Of a stretch of DNA of 64,000 bases, positions 43,452 to 52,409 are shown one piece after another (position 1 is the first letter of the stretch; each line of letters starts with the position of its first letter). Source of the stretch: JAFEDN01 sp963697455 (GTDB lineage Bacteria; Pseudomonadota; Gammaproteobacteria; Coxiellales; Coxiellaceae); the NCBI GenBank assembly GCA_963697455.1, contig CAVOOI010000034.1, positions 124,001 to 188,000 on the forward strand, read 5' to 3'. Under the pieces are notes generated by a model, which saw only the letters and a program-made list of their open reading frames with translations, was not told the DNA's origin and did not search any database. The translations under genes and the position numbers were made by a program.

Positions 43452-44528
43452 ATGAAATTAAAAGAGTTACAAGAAGCATGCAAAGTTTTAAATTATAACT
43501 CTAGTGATGTAAAAGCAATGCTTTATGAAGGCCGCTATGATTTTCGAGACAAAACAACGTCTCTTAGTTATGCTCACTTCTCTATATTGGTATATGCTGC
43601 GCTGGTGGCCGGGGGCGTCAAAGATAATGAGCTCGTTCCAATCAATTTATTGCAAATCAACATTACTCAATTTATGGCCCCTATTATGAAAAGCATAATA
43701 GATTCACGTCGGCCATCTATATTCGAGATTAAAGAAGTAATCAAAAAAAATATAGCTTTTAATAAAAGAATTTCAGCTTTCCTCGAGAGTAAAAATAATG
43801 AAGATTTTATCGCGGTCGCAGTCAGTGACGATCTAAGTCCTAACGCTTCTCATGGGATGCGAGTTCACTTACAGAGACATCATCACCGCTTCACTATCCA
43901 GATCTTTGATTCTGCTGTTGGTGAGGGTAAAAAGGGTGACGAAGCAGCGAGTGAATCCGCCAATTTTCAGTGGCTCAGCGCTTATCTTGTCCAATTTATA
44001 AAGAATGTTCAACCATCTGCTACTTTTAAGCTATCAGCAAAAGCCAGCCCACATCAGCTATCCCATTTATGTTACGATCATAGCGCTTTTGCGCTTGCCG
44101 AGTACGTACTTACTACAATGGGAAAAGAATGCCATTTTATAATACCTGAAGAAAAAGGTGGGCAAGGACAGCGTATTCCTTTACGAGAAAATTTGTATAG
44201 TTGTCATGAAATCCAGGCTGTTGACTTAACTCATAAAATTAAACCCTTGGTGAATTACATAGCAACATCTGTTCTTAAGCAAGGGCCGATAACGCGGGTT
44301 ACTGACTCAGCCAGCCAGATCCAAAAAGATGCGGAAATGGCGCAAAAACTGACGCAGCAATTTGAAACGGATAGTAAAAGAGTACTTGAGGAGCACCAGA
44401 GATTAACGGAGCAATTTGCATCCTCAAATCCGCAGGCATTACTTCCAGCGAAAGGGTATCGTCGGTTAAGCGACGATAAGAAGCCAGAAGACTCGAATAA
44501 TTCTTGCTGCTTTTGCATTATTTTATAG
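43452..44528 (+). CDS. CaaX-box protein with a possible CE-clan cysteine protease / acetyltransferase core
   Basis: 358 residues. The C-terminus is CCFCIIL: Cys355-Ile-Ile-Leu is a CaaX box whose final Leu predicts geranylgeranylation by a host enzyme; bacteria do not prenylate proteins, so this suggests action inside a eukaryotic cell. Before it lies a charged coiled coil (~285-325). The core has HHHRFTIQIFDS (His143-145, Asp153) and HQLSHLCYDHSAFALAEYVL (Gln202, Cys207), the H ... D/E ... Q-x4-C order of YopJ/Ulp-type proteins. This is by pattern only. 79 bp after the ankyrin-OTU gene and 13 bp before the GST gene, same strand. Confidence 0.65.
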   Translation: MKLKELQEACKVLNYNSSDVKAMLYEGRYDFRDKTTSLSYAHFSILVYAALVAGGVKDNELVPINLLQINITQFMAPIMKSIIDSRRPSIFEIKEVIKKNIAFNKRISAFLESKNNEDFIAVAVSDDLSPNASHGMRVHLQRHHHRFTIQIFDSAVGEGKKGDEAASESANFQWLSAYLVQFIKNVQPSATFKLSAKASPHQLSHLCYDHSAFALAEYVLTTMGKECHFIIPEEKGGQGQRIPLRENLYSCHEIQAVDLTHKIKPLVNYIATSVLKQGPITRVTDSASQIQKDAEMAQKLTQQFETDSKRVLEEHQRLTEQFASSNPQALLPAKGYRRLSDDKKPEDSNNSCCFCIIL

Positions 44529-44541
44529 AGAGAGTAAATTT

Positions 44542-45177
44542 ATGATTGATTTATATTACTGGCCAACTCCAAATGGGGATAAAATTGCTATCTTCTTGGA
44601 GGAGGCGAATTTAGAATATCGGCTTATTCGTGTAGATATTTTTAAGAATGAGCAGTTCGCACCTGAATTCTTGCAAATATCTCCCAATAATAAAATTCCC
44701 GCTATAGTTGACTATAATCCTAGTGACAAAGGTCAACCGGTATCTATATTTGAGTCCGGGGCAATTTTACTTTACTTAGCTGAAAAGACGGGCCTATTTT
44801 TGCCGCAAAACTTTAGAGCGCGTTTGGAAGCTGTGCAATGGTTATTTTGGCAAGTGGCGGGTTTGGGACCGATGTCCGGCCAGAACCACCATTTCTCTCG
44901 ATATGCGCCCGAACGAATTCCTTACGCCATCGATAGATATGTAAAAGAGACTACGCGTTTATATAATGTATTAGAGAAGCGTTTAGTAGGCCGCGAATTT
45001 TTGATAGGAGATTATTCTATCGCCGATATGGCGATTTATCCTTGGATTGCATTATATGAATGGCAATCTCAGAATATTAATGATTTTCCAGAGATTAAAC
45101 GTTGGTTGCTGAGTATTCAAAAACGCCCCGCAGTTCAAAGAGCTTATGCTAAAGGTGGCCCAGGCGGTAGTCATTAG
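44542..45177 (+). CDS. Glutathione S-transferase, YfcG/YghU-like
   Basis: 211 residues. N-terminal thioredoxin fold (MIDLYYWPTPNGDKIAIFLE; the TPNG segment is the glutathione-binding tip as in YfcG), FESGAILLYLAEKTG, and a C-terminal helical domain ending with DYSIADMAIYPWIALYEW. YfcG-type enzymes act as disulfide-bond reductases. It starts 13 bp after the CaaX gene, so is probably co-transcribed. A piece of this gene is duplicated at 48007-48062. Confidence 0.9.
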   Translation: MIDLYYWPTPNGDKIAIFLEEANLEYRLIRVDIFKNEQFAPEFLQISPNNKIPAIVDYNPSDKGQPVSIFESGAILLYLAEKTGLFLPQNFRARLEAVQWLFWQVAGLGPMSGQNHHFSRYAPERIPYAIDRYVKETTRLYNVLEKRLVGREFLIGDYSIADMAIYPWIALYEWQSQNINDFPEIKRWLLSIQKRPAVQRAYAKGGPGGSH

Positions 45178-45233
45178 CTCCGCCATTCATTGATATTTAA
45201 ATGGATAAGGGTTTCAAACCTGATGTGTCTATG

Positions 45234-45938
45234 TTAAAGAGCTTCAACTTTACCGTTTTTATACACTAAATATGCTATTCCGTTTTGAGTGCTTATTTTT
45301 TCTTGCGGAAATGCTTTTTTAATGTCGCTAATGTGAATATGGCTGCCTAACCATTCGATGGTTTGCACGCTCGCATGATTAAATCCATTGCAGGTATTAT
45401 TTAAATGCAAGGAAAAAGCCTGTCTATATGAAATTGGTAAATTTTGCTGAACGATTTTAATCATATCGTTAATGGAGTAATGGTGTGGAGATGTAAAATG
45501 CACACTAACGCTGCCCAAAACCGATTTTTCCGAGGGGATAAATACCGCAATGCTATCTTGGTCAAGAGCATTAGCAAGCTTAACAGCCAGCGAAAAAACT
45601 TGTTGTTTTGATAATGTCTGATTAGGTGAAGTATAGAATATTTCAGAATTGTCTGCGGTAATATTTTTGTCTGTCGACATTTGATAAGTGCCAAGAATAT
45701 CTTCAAATTTTCCTTGTTGCAAATGGCCATTTTGCATGATACGAATGGTATCATTTTGCAATTGCTTTTGTGGTGCGCTGCTTAATCTATCGTAAGCTGT
45801 TCTAATATCAATTTCTTGGTTGTTATTTGAGGAAAAAAATTCAATAGGGGTATTAGCATAAAGAGGAGTTGTGAAAAATATCAACGATAATGCAATACTA
45901 TGAACGAGTGCAATAGTCTTTTTTACTGTAAACATCAC
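45234..45938 (-). CDS. Hypothetical exported protein
   Basis: 234 residues with a signal peptide (ALVHSIALSLIFFTTPLYA). The mature part has no family I know; it includes KQQVFSLAVKLANALDQDSI and SVHFTSPHHYSINDMIKIVQ. The end contains two cysteine-free beta-like strands (GIAYLVYKNGKVEAL). Convergent with the GST gene, 56 bp between. Probably periplasmic or secreted. Confidence 0.65.
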   Translation of the reverse strand: MMFTVKKTIALVHSIALSLIFFTTPLYANTPIEFFSSNNNQEIDIRTAYDRLSSAPQKQLQNDTIRIMQNGHLQQGKFEDILGTYQMSTDKNITADNSEIFYTSPNQTLSKQQVFSLAVKLANALDQDSIAVFIPSEKSVLGSVSVHFTSPHHYSINDMIKIVQQNLPISYRQAFSLHLNNTCNGFNHASVQTIEWLGSHIHISDIKKAFPQEKISTQNGIAYLVYKNGKVEAL

Positions 45939-46020
45939 TTTTCCTATAATGATTAATGAAGGTTGTTAGTGTAAAACATCATCGTTTGTCTATCAATAGC
46001 TAGTCATAGACGCTGGGGAT

Positions 46021-46056
46021 TTTAAATTTGACGCCGACTCTGACGCCAATGTTGCG
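46021..46056. repeat. Dispersed repeat, copy c (partial)
   Basis: TTTAAATTTGACGCCGACTC to GACGCCAATGTT matches the last third of the repeats at 25724 and 26583. It lies in the 216-bp gap between two divergent genes. Confidence 0.6.
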
Positions 46057-46154
46057 CTCGGAGGGCTTAACCCTCACTGTTCCGGGTTTGGATTAAAATA
46101 ATGTTGAATTAGGGAGCAATAGAATTTATACTAATTAGGATTCTTAGGAGGATT

Positions 46155-46598
46155 ATGATGAGAAATAGTTTTCGACCTGTAATAGTGTTAACCTTAGCGC
46201 CATTACTGGCTGCCTGCTCTATTGGCCATACTTCTGTGTCATCGGGAGTTAAAAATGCGCTTCATCAAAATCACCTGGCTAGTGGTGCGCCTGTTACCCT
46301 GGGGATGATGGAACCTACTTCAGCTTGGGGTTGTCAAATATTAGATAGACAAAATTATAAGTGGGCCCTCATGGAGTTGGAAGGTCAGGCCAAAGTAGTT
46401 GGGGGTTTTGTAATGGTAGAGCATCATGCTCTGGATTATGCGAATAAAAACCAATTAAAAACCAATTACATCTATTATAACGTCCCTAGTACTAACGATG
46501 TAGGTATGATTAATGTAACTGCTGTGTTTAATAACGATCGAGTGCCTGTCATTTTTTATAAATGCTCAAAAGTAAACCCGAAAGTTCCTTCAGTTTAG
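46155..46598 (+). CDS. Hypothetical lipoprotein
   Basis: 147 residues. The N-terminal signal ends in a lipobox, LLAAC (Cys21), so the protein is membrane-anchored by lipid. The mature part (MEPTSAWGCQILDRQNYKWA, KLMELEGQAKVVGG-like) has two more cysteines. AGGAGG at 46147-46152 precedes two ATG codons. Small lipoproteins of this type occur in Legionellales; function unknown. 3' end is 1 bp from the convergent DUF5996 gene. Confidence 0.7.
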   Translation: MMRNSFRPVIVLTLAPLLAACSIGHTSVSSGVKNALHQNHLASGAPVTLGMMEPTSAWGCQILDRQNYKWALMELEGQAKVVGGFVMVEHHALDYANKNQLKTNYIYYNVPSTNDVGMINVTAVFNNDRVPVIFYKCSKVNPKVPSV

Positions 46599-46599
46599 C

Positions 46600-47517
46600 T
46601 CACAATTCAGGCGACCCTGAGGTAATAAGCATTGGATCCCAACCTGCTCGTTCAGCGCCAGCAGCATAAGTGGAATTAAAAAAAGCCAACAAATCTCCAT
46701 CAGGGTCAGCGGATTTTTGTATTTGCTCATAATCCAGCAAAAATTCACCTAAGGAAGATTCCCAGCGAGCTGACCCCGGTGTTACTTTGGCATTTTCAAT
46801 TTGTGATGGTTGAGGATAGGTGAATGAAAAAAAAGCTGGTTTTGGGTAAAGCGCATTACCACACCACCAACCGGCTTCAATTTGCGCATCATCCATGGCG
46901 TTTTTCCGAATAAAATCCGAGTTATCTGCAGTGATGGGCACATGAATTCCTTTATATCGAACGTCGCGTAAATCTAAAGTTCCCCACATTAAGCCCACCG
47001 GCGGTGAAATCCCTCTGAATAAAGCGTGATAACGTTGTAAAACACGATGGATCTGACATAAGGTTTGCCACCAGGCCTGGGCTAACTTAGGTTGATAAAT
47101 ATGTTTTTCTACATCTCGTTCAAAAGGGACCGGATTAGGTATTTCAGCAGGCATGGTACTTATCTTTAAATCAATGTTCATCTGCTTAAGCGTTTGCAGT
47201 ATATTTCCAGTTAGTTCGGCAACCGAGGAGGTTGCCACCGGAATCACTTCTTTTGCACCCCAGCTAGATAAAATTTGGATCTGCTGTTCCAAGAAATTTA
47301 TATCTATACTAAAATTTTTATCTTTATAATGAATTGGGCCACTGGTCAGGCCACTACTGGTCAGCCACAACGCAACCCCTGCCCAATGGGGTTCAAAAGG
47401 TTGAGATAATTTTAATTTGCCGATTACTTGGGCAGCCATATGGATTAGATGCAACGTTGATTGCATCTCCGGATAATAAAGTATCGGCCAATTTGAATTC
47501 TTATTTTCCTTAGCCAT
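46600..47517 (-). CDS. DUF5996 family protein
   Basis: 305 residues from the ATG at 47517, with GGAGGAG 8 bp upstream; a longer frame to 47676 has no such site. NWPILYYPEMQSTLHLIHMA and QVIGKLKLSQPFEPHWAGVALW are the family start, and FFSFTYPQPSQIENAKVTPG near the end is also typical. Family function is unknown. No operon partner. Confidence 0.8.
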   Translation of the reverse strand: MAKENKNSNWPILYYPEMQSTLHLIHMAAQVIGKLKLSQPFEPHWAGVALWLTSSGLTSGPIHYKDKNFSIDINFLEQQIQILSSWGAKEVIPVATSSVAELTGNILQTLKQMNIDLKISTMPAEIPNPVPFERDVEKHIYQPKLAQAWWQTLCQIHRVLQRYHALFRGISPPVGLMWGTLDLRDVRYKGIHVPITADNSDFIRKNAMDDAQIEAGWWCGNALYPKPAFFSFTYPQPSQIENAKVTPGSARWESSLGEFLLDYEQIQKSADPDGDLLAFFNSTYAAGAERAGWDPMLITSGSPEL

Positions 47518-47616
47518 TAACAAACTCCTCCATTTTGCAAATCCTGCTACTAATAATAGCATATTTTGGATTATTAAAATTCCTGTGCGGGATATAATGA
47601 TTGATCTTTGATATAA

Positions 47617-48062
47617 TATTTGTTTTAAATTATGACTTATGCGATTATCTTTTGGGTATTCGATGTTGAAACTCATTAAAATGAGGAAAATTAATTATGA
47701 AAAAGGAACAACCAGAAGACGAAATCGAACTTTCTAAAAGCCCGGTAAAGCGGGTTACTGGCCCAGCCAGCCAGATCCAAAAAAAAAATGCGGAAAGGGA
47801 AAAAAAACGGGACCAAGAACTGAAGCTGCAATTTGATGCGGATAATAAAAGAATATTCCAGCAATACCAGCCATACCTGGACTTAAAAAAACAAGTTGCA
47901 TCCTCAAATCAGCAGATATTATTGCCAGCGAAAGTTGCTCGTCAATGCCGCAACGATAAGAAGCCAGAAAACTCAAATAATTCTTACTGGTCTTGCATTA
48001 TTTTATGATTATTCTATCGCCGATCTGGCGATTTATCCTTGGATTGCATTATATGAATGGCA
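47617..48062 (+). repeat. Deleted second copy of the CaaX-GST locus
   Basis: Three blocks repeat the locus at 43372-45065 in the same order: the leader (47617-47697 against 43372-43452, near-identical with ATGACTTATGCGATTATC), the 3' end of the CaaX gene (about 47740-48008), and a 56-bp piece of the GST gene (48007-48062 against 45010-45065). The N-terminal core of the first gene and most of the GST are missing. So a segment of at least 1.7 kb was duplicated, then internally deleted. Confidence 0.88.
47697..48008 (+). CDS. Mini CaaX-box protein from the deleted duplicate
   Basis: 103 residues. It keeps the start (MKKEQ), the charged helical stretch (RVTGPASQIQKKNAEREKKR), and the end NNSYWSCIIL of the protein at 43452-44528, and lacks the putative catalytic core. 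The CIIL CaaX box is preserved while other residues in the tail changed (CCF to YWS), which suggests either recent origin or selection for membrane anchoring. Upstream leader with AATGAGGAAA site also preserved. May be expressed; may be decaying. Confidence 0.6.
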   Translation: MKKEQPEDEIELSKSPVKRVTGPASQIQKKNAEREKKRDQELKLQFDADNKRIFQQYQPYLDLKKQVASSNQQILLPAKVARQCRNDKKPENSNNSYWSCIIL

Positions 48063-48099
48063 CATTGATATGTTATCATGGCCGGCTGGAGGGTTAATA

Positions 48100-48792
48100 A
48101 TGAAAAAAGTGTTGATTTCAGCGTCAATTTTATCGGCTAATTTTTCTAAACTGGGTGAGGAAATTGAATCGGCGGTAGCGGCGGGGGTGGATTGGATTCA
48201 TTTCGATGTGATGGACCACCATTTTGTGCCGAATTTAAGTTTTGGCGCGGTGGTTTGCCGTTCGCTGCGTGACTCAGGGATTAAAACGCCGATTGATGCC
48301 CATTTGATGGTGGAAGCTCCGGAGCATTATATTGAAGCGTTTGCAGAAGCTGGAGCGAGTTTAGTGACCATTCACCCGGAAGCAACCCGAGACGTCGCCG
48401 GCTGTCTAAAACATATTCGCGCCCACGGTATGCAAGCGGGTTTGGCCCTGAATCCGGATAAGCCGCTGTGTTTAATTGAAGAATATATTCAATCTATCGA
48501 TTTATTACTCATCATGTCGGTTTACCCTGGTTTCGCAGGCCAATCATTCATAGAAACCAGTATCGAAAAGGTGAGTCACGCCCGCCAACTCATTGACAAC
48601 GCGCATGCCAAAGTGATGCTAGGCATTGACGGCGGCATAAAAAGTTCCAATATTGCCAAAGTAGTCGCCGCGGGCGCCGACTTTTGTGTAATTGGTTCCG
48701 GACTATTTCATTGCGCTAATTATCGCAAACAAATGCAGGAAACTCGCGCGCAAATTCAATTGGCCAGTCCAGATGCTGCTGCTAATCGATAA
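48100..48792 (+). CDS. rpe: Ribulose-phosphate 3-epimerase
   Basis: 230 residues from the ATG at 48100 (GGAGGG at 48087-48092). ASILSANFSKLGEEIESAVA, WIHFDVMDHHFVPNLSFG, HLMVEAPEHYI and MSVYPGFAGQSF are the family motifs with the metal-binding His and Asp. Interconverts ribulose-5-P and xylulose-5-P. The upstream 40 bp is displaced GST DNA, so its promoter probably lies within the duplicated block. Confidence 0.96.
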   Translation: MKKVLISASILSANFSKLGEEIESAVAAGVDWIHFDVMDHHFVPNLSFGAVVCRSLRDSGIKTPIDAHLMVEAPEHYIEAFAEAGASLVTIHPEATRDVAGCLKHIRAHGMQAGLALNPDKPLCLIEEYIQSIDLLLIMSVYPGFAGQSFIETSIEKVSHARQLIDNAHAKVMLGIDGGIKSSNIAKVVAAGADFCVIGSGLFHCANYRKQMQETRAQIQLASPDAAANR

Positions 48793-49372
48793 TTATGATT
48801 CTTTTACCTATAATCTAGTCCAGTATTTTCGCGAGCTAGGTTATGCAGTAAAGGTCTGTCAAAATGATAAAATCAGTATCACCCAAGCCATAGCCTTGCG
48901 CCCTAGCCATATTATTCTGTCGCCGGGCCCGGGACGGCCTGAAAATGCTGGGATTACTATTCCCCTGATCCAAGCTTTGCGCGGTTCGGTACCCATTTTA
49001 GGTGTATGTTTGGGACATCAGGCAATGGTCGCGGCATTTGGTGGTAAGATAGTAGCTGCAGAGGAAGTGATGCATGGTAAAACTTCGCTGATCTATCACC
49101 AGCAGCAGAGTATTTTTAAGGGCATTCCACAACCTTTTACCGCAATGCGTTATCACTCATTAGTAGCGGATCCAGCGACTTTACCAGCAGAGTTTACGGT
49201 AACCGCCTGGACTAATCATCCCTCAGGACAATTGGCGGATATTATGGCGATTCAGCATCGCGATTATCCTTTGGTAGGTGTACAGTTCCATCCAGAATCG
49301 ATTGCGACGGAAACCGGTCATCAGCTTTTAGAAAATTTTTTGAGTCTAGTCAAAAACCTAATTAAATGTTAG
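48773..49372 (+). CDS. pabA: Anthranilate / aminodeoxychorismate synthase glutamine amidotransferase
   Basis: 199 residues from the ATG at 48773, overlapping rpe by 20 bp. LLLIDNYDSFTYNLVQYFRE is the typical start; LGVCLGHQAM holds the nucleophile Cys79, and GVQFHPESI the His and Glu. It releases ammonia from glutamine for a TrpE or PabB partner. No partner gene is adjacent, so TrpG versus PabA cannot be decided; many species use one for both. Confidence 0.9.
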   Translation: MLLLIDNYDSFTYNLVQYFRELGYAVKVCQNDKISITQAIALRPSHIILSPGPGRPENAGITIPLIQALRGSVPILGVCLGHQAMVAAFGGKIVAAEEVMHGKTSLIYHQQQSIFKGIPQPFTAMRYHSLVADPATLPAEFTVTAWTNHPSGQLADIMAIQHRDYPLVGVQFHPESIATETGHQLLENFLSLVKNLIKC

Positions 49373-49412
49373 GCTAATTTCTTTTTAAGTCAATCAAACC
49401 AAAGGAAATATT

Positions 49413-50186
49413 ATGAAAATAACGGAAATTTTTAATTTCACAGGCAACTCCACCAATTCTACTGATTCCATATACTCAAATCTCGCAGGTTATTTTGAGC
49501 AAGCCGCTCCTTGGCTGGGGATAGGCCTGGCTGGAAGTGCGCTGCTAAACAATGTAAAGAAGCTGGTCAATGCTTATGAAAATTGCAAGTTAGCTGACCT
49601 GTATCAGGAATTTAAACTACCGCGACTGGACACGTTGGTAGCAGCTACTTTAACCGGATTTGCCCTTGCTTATTCGGGAACAGCCAGCGGTGAAACAGCT
49701 GTAGGTGTATCTTTAATAATGGTTACTCTGATGTCTTTCACTCAACAGAGTGTTATTTTATTAAAACCCTCCAGAGACCCCATTATTGAGAGTGAAAGAA
49801 AACGCAAGAGACAGCAAAGCAAGAAGTTTACAGAAGGTGTAAGAACGACATATCTTTTACCTCAAAAAACTCAAGCTTCTAATTCAGTCCAAACCATTGA
49901 TGAAAGCAGCAGCGATAATTTAGAGATTAATCAGCAGATAAAACGATTAACTAAAATTTCATTCACTCTCACTATTTTGAGTGGTGGAGCTGCTTGGCCT
50001 CTGGCTCGTTATTTGTTACAGACAGATCCCTACCAAGCTTCGATAATCGCTTTAATTGCAACTAACACTGTGAATATAGCTGCTAACTCCATATTTGGTT
50101 GCGTAGTTAAATGTAAGCCTCCAGCTCTTATTGAAGATAATTACGGGTCATCGGATTCCCGCAGCAGCTTACTTGAGAATTCATAA
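49413..50186 (+). CDS. Hypothetical membrane protein
   Basis: 257 residues, four likely helices in two pairs: ~34-50 (WLGIGLAGSALL), ~75-110 (TLVAATLTGFALAYSG ... VGVSLIMVTLMSF), and ~180-235. Between the pairs lies a highly basic stretch (SERKRKRQQSKKF). No family recognised. It ends 6 bp inside the convergent copA. Pattern resembles other membrane hypotheticals in this window, but no sequence repeat was found. Confidence 0.6.
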   Translation: MKITEIFNFTGNSTNSTDSIYSNLAGYFEQAAPWLGIGLAGSALLNNVKKLVNAYENCKLADLYQEFKLPRLDTLVAATLTGFALAYSGTASGETAVGVSLIMVTLMSFTQQSVILLKPSRDPIIESERKRKRQQSKKFTEGVRTTYLLPQKTQASNSVQTIDESSSDNLEINQQIKRLTKISFTLTILSGGAAWPLARYLLQTDPYQASIIALIATNTVNIAANSIFGCVVKCKPPALIEDNYGSSDSRSSLLENS

Positions 50187-52409
50187 ATTTGCAGGAGCTT
50201 TAGCAATTTTCTGCAACCGCAGGGCGTTCAACACTACTGACACGGAGCTGAGCGCCATCGCGGCTCCGGCCACCCAGGGCGCTAGAAATCCTGCGGCTGC
50301 AATCGGAATGCCAATGATATTGTAACCTAACGCCCAGAATAGATTTTGCTTAATATTCAGCATGGTTTTCCGGCTCATTTCGATCGCCTCCAGAATGCTG
50401 AGTGGATCACCACGCATGATGGTGACGTCCGCGGTTTCCATAGCGATATCCGTGCCCGTACCCATGGCAATGCCGATATCGGCAACCGCAAGCGCCGGAG
50501 CATCATTAATGCCGTCACCCACCATGGCTACTATCTTGCCTGAGGCTTGTAGTTTTTTCACCGTATCCGCTTTAGCCCCAGGAAGTACTCCGGCGATGAT
50601 CTGATCAATACCAGCTTCATATGCGATAGCTTGCGCCGTCCGCTGATTGTCCCCAGTAACCATTATTATTTCTATCCCCATTTTTTTAAGTTGGCCGACA
50701 GCTTGCTTTGCAGTTGCTTTAATTTTATCGGCCACTGCAATGATTCCGGCATACTGTTGATTGATGACGATCAGCATGGCAGTCTTTCCCTGATTCTCCA
50801 GGCGTTCTATGTCTGCTTTGGCGTGGTTAAACACGACATGTTTTTGTTCGAGAAATTTAGAGTTGCCGATTAAAATTTCATGCCCTTCCACCATAGCGCG
50901 AATTCCTAATCCCGGAATGGCAGTGAACTCATCAGCGCTAGGAAAAGCAATATTTCTGGCAGCAATTCCAGCAACAATTGCTTTTGCTAATGGATGTTCT
51001 GAGTGATGTTCTGCGGCGGCGATTAACCGCAATGCTTGAGTTTCATCGATATTTTCAAGGAGCACGTCCGTCAATTCGGGCTGCCCTTTAGTCACAGTGC
51101 CCGTTTTGTCGAGGAAAATAACTTGTACTTTCTGCAATCGTTCCAGGGATTCAGCATTTTTGAATAAGATGCCAGATTCCGCCGCTCGCCCCGAGCCTGC
51201 CATAATAGAAGTTGGCGTCGCCAGCCCTAATGCGCATGGGCAAGCAATCACCAGAACTGCGATGGCATTTTCAAGTGCGGCGGCAAACTCGCCAGGAGCA
51301 ACCCATATAAACCAAATCAGAAACGTGATAAATGCAATGCCCACCACGATCGGAACAAAAAATCCGGAAACGGTATCAGCTATTCTTTGAATAGGCGCTT
51401 TCGAAGCTTGGGCGTCTTCGACAATTTTAATGATTTGCGCAAGCATAGAATCTGCGCCAATATGCAGCGCTTTAATTTTAAGACGGCCATTGTTATTGAT
51501 GGTAGCGCCGATCACACTATCTCCGGCGCTTTTTTCAACCGGAAGACTTTCCCCGGTCAGCATGGATTCATCGACCGCGGAGTTGCCAGCAACGACTTCG
51601 CCATCGATGGGAATTTTTTCGCCCGGCTTAACTAAAATAATTTCACCAATTTGGACTGCCTCAATGGGAATAGTAACCTCCTGATTGCCGCGAATCACCA
51701 GTGCGGTTTTTGCCTGTAATCCCACCAGTTTTTTAATAGCTGCCGAGGTATGACTTTTGGCAAGAGTCTCCAGTAGTTTGCCCAAAAGTATTAGAGTTAT
51801 CAAAATTGCACTAGTTTCAAAATACAGATTGGGGTAATGCAGTTTAGAAGGGCCCAGCGTCCACTGTAAAGTTAAAAACAAGCTATAAAAATAGGCCGCC
51901 GAAGTGCCCAGCGCCACTAAAACATCCATATTAGCGCTTTTATTGCGAAGAGCTTTGAACGCTCCTATATAAAACTGGCGTCCGATAATAAATTGCACTG
52001 GAGTTGCTAAAGCAAATTGCAGCCAAGGGTTCATCAAAAATTGCGGCAAATAAATCCATGCCAACCAGGAAAAATGACCAACCATGGCCCACAACAACGG
52101 CAAAGAGAGAACTATAGCGGCTGTTAATTGAATTTTTTTGCGCCGAATCTCAATTTGCTGATCATTGCCGCTAGGTGTCGTTTCTTTCAAAATGGCCTGA
52201 TAACCTAGCTGCGCTACTTTTTTTTCAATCTCGGCTAGGGTTACTTGTCCGTCATTAAATTTAACTTTCGCAATCTCCAGCGCGAAATTGACCGCAGCGT
52301 TATTTACCCCAGCCATCGAATTTAAGCCTTTTTCGATACGAGCCGCACAAGCGGCGCATGTCATTCCTTTAAGTTGTAAGATTATTTGTTGCTCTGGAAT
52401 TTGTTTCAT
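50181..52409 (-). CDS. copA: Copper-exporting P1B-type ATPase
   Basis: 742 residues. One N-terminal heavy-metal domain (GMTCAACAARIEKGL), then eight membrane helices with the CPC ion site (VLVIACPCALGLATP), the actuator TGES, the phosphorylation site FLDKTGTVTKG, and MVGDGINDAPALA. Exports Cu(I) across the inner membrane. It overlaps copZ by 4 bp; csoR lies above that, giving a csoR-copZ-copA operon read leftward. Confidence 0.97.
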   Translation of the reverse strand: MKQIPEQQIILQLKGMTCAACAARIEKGLNSMAGVNNAAVNFALEIAKVKFNDGQVTLAEIEKKVAQLGYQAILKETTPSGNDQQIEIRRKKIQLTAAIVLSLPLLWAMVGHFSWLAWIYLPQFLMNPWLQFALATPVQFIIGRQFYIGAFKALRNKSANMDVLVALGTSAAYFYSLFLTLQWTLGPSKLHYPNLYFETSAILITLILLGKLLETLAKSHTSAAIKKLVGLQAKTALVIRGNQEVTIPIEAVQIGEIILVKPGEKIPIDGEVVAGNSAVDESMLTGESLPVEKSAGDSVIGATINNNGRLKIKALHIGADSMLAQIIKIVEDAQASKAPIQRIADTVSGFFVPIVVGIAFITFLIWFIWVAPGEFAAALENAIAVLVIACPCALGLATPTSIMAGSGRAAESGILFKNAESLERLQKVQVIFLDKTGTVTKGQPELTDVLLENIDETQALRLIAAAEHHSEHPLAKAIVAGIAARNIAFPSADEFTAIPGLGIRAMVEGHEILIGNSKFLEQKHVVFNHAKADIERLENQGKTAMLIVINQQYAGIIAVADKIKATAKQAVGQLKKMGIEIIMVTGDNQRTAQAIAYEAGIDQIIAGVLPGAKADTVKKLQASGKIVAMVGDGINDAPALAVADIGIAMGTGTDIAMETADVTIMRGDPLSILEAIEMSRKTMLNIKQNLFWALGYNIIGIPIAAAGFLAPWVAGAAMALSSVSVVLNALRLQKIAKAPANL

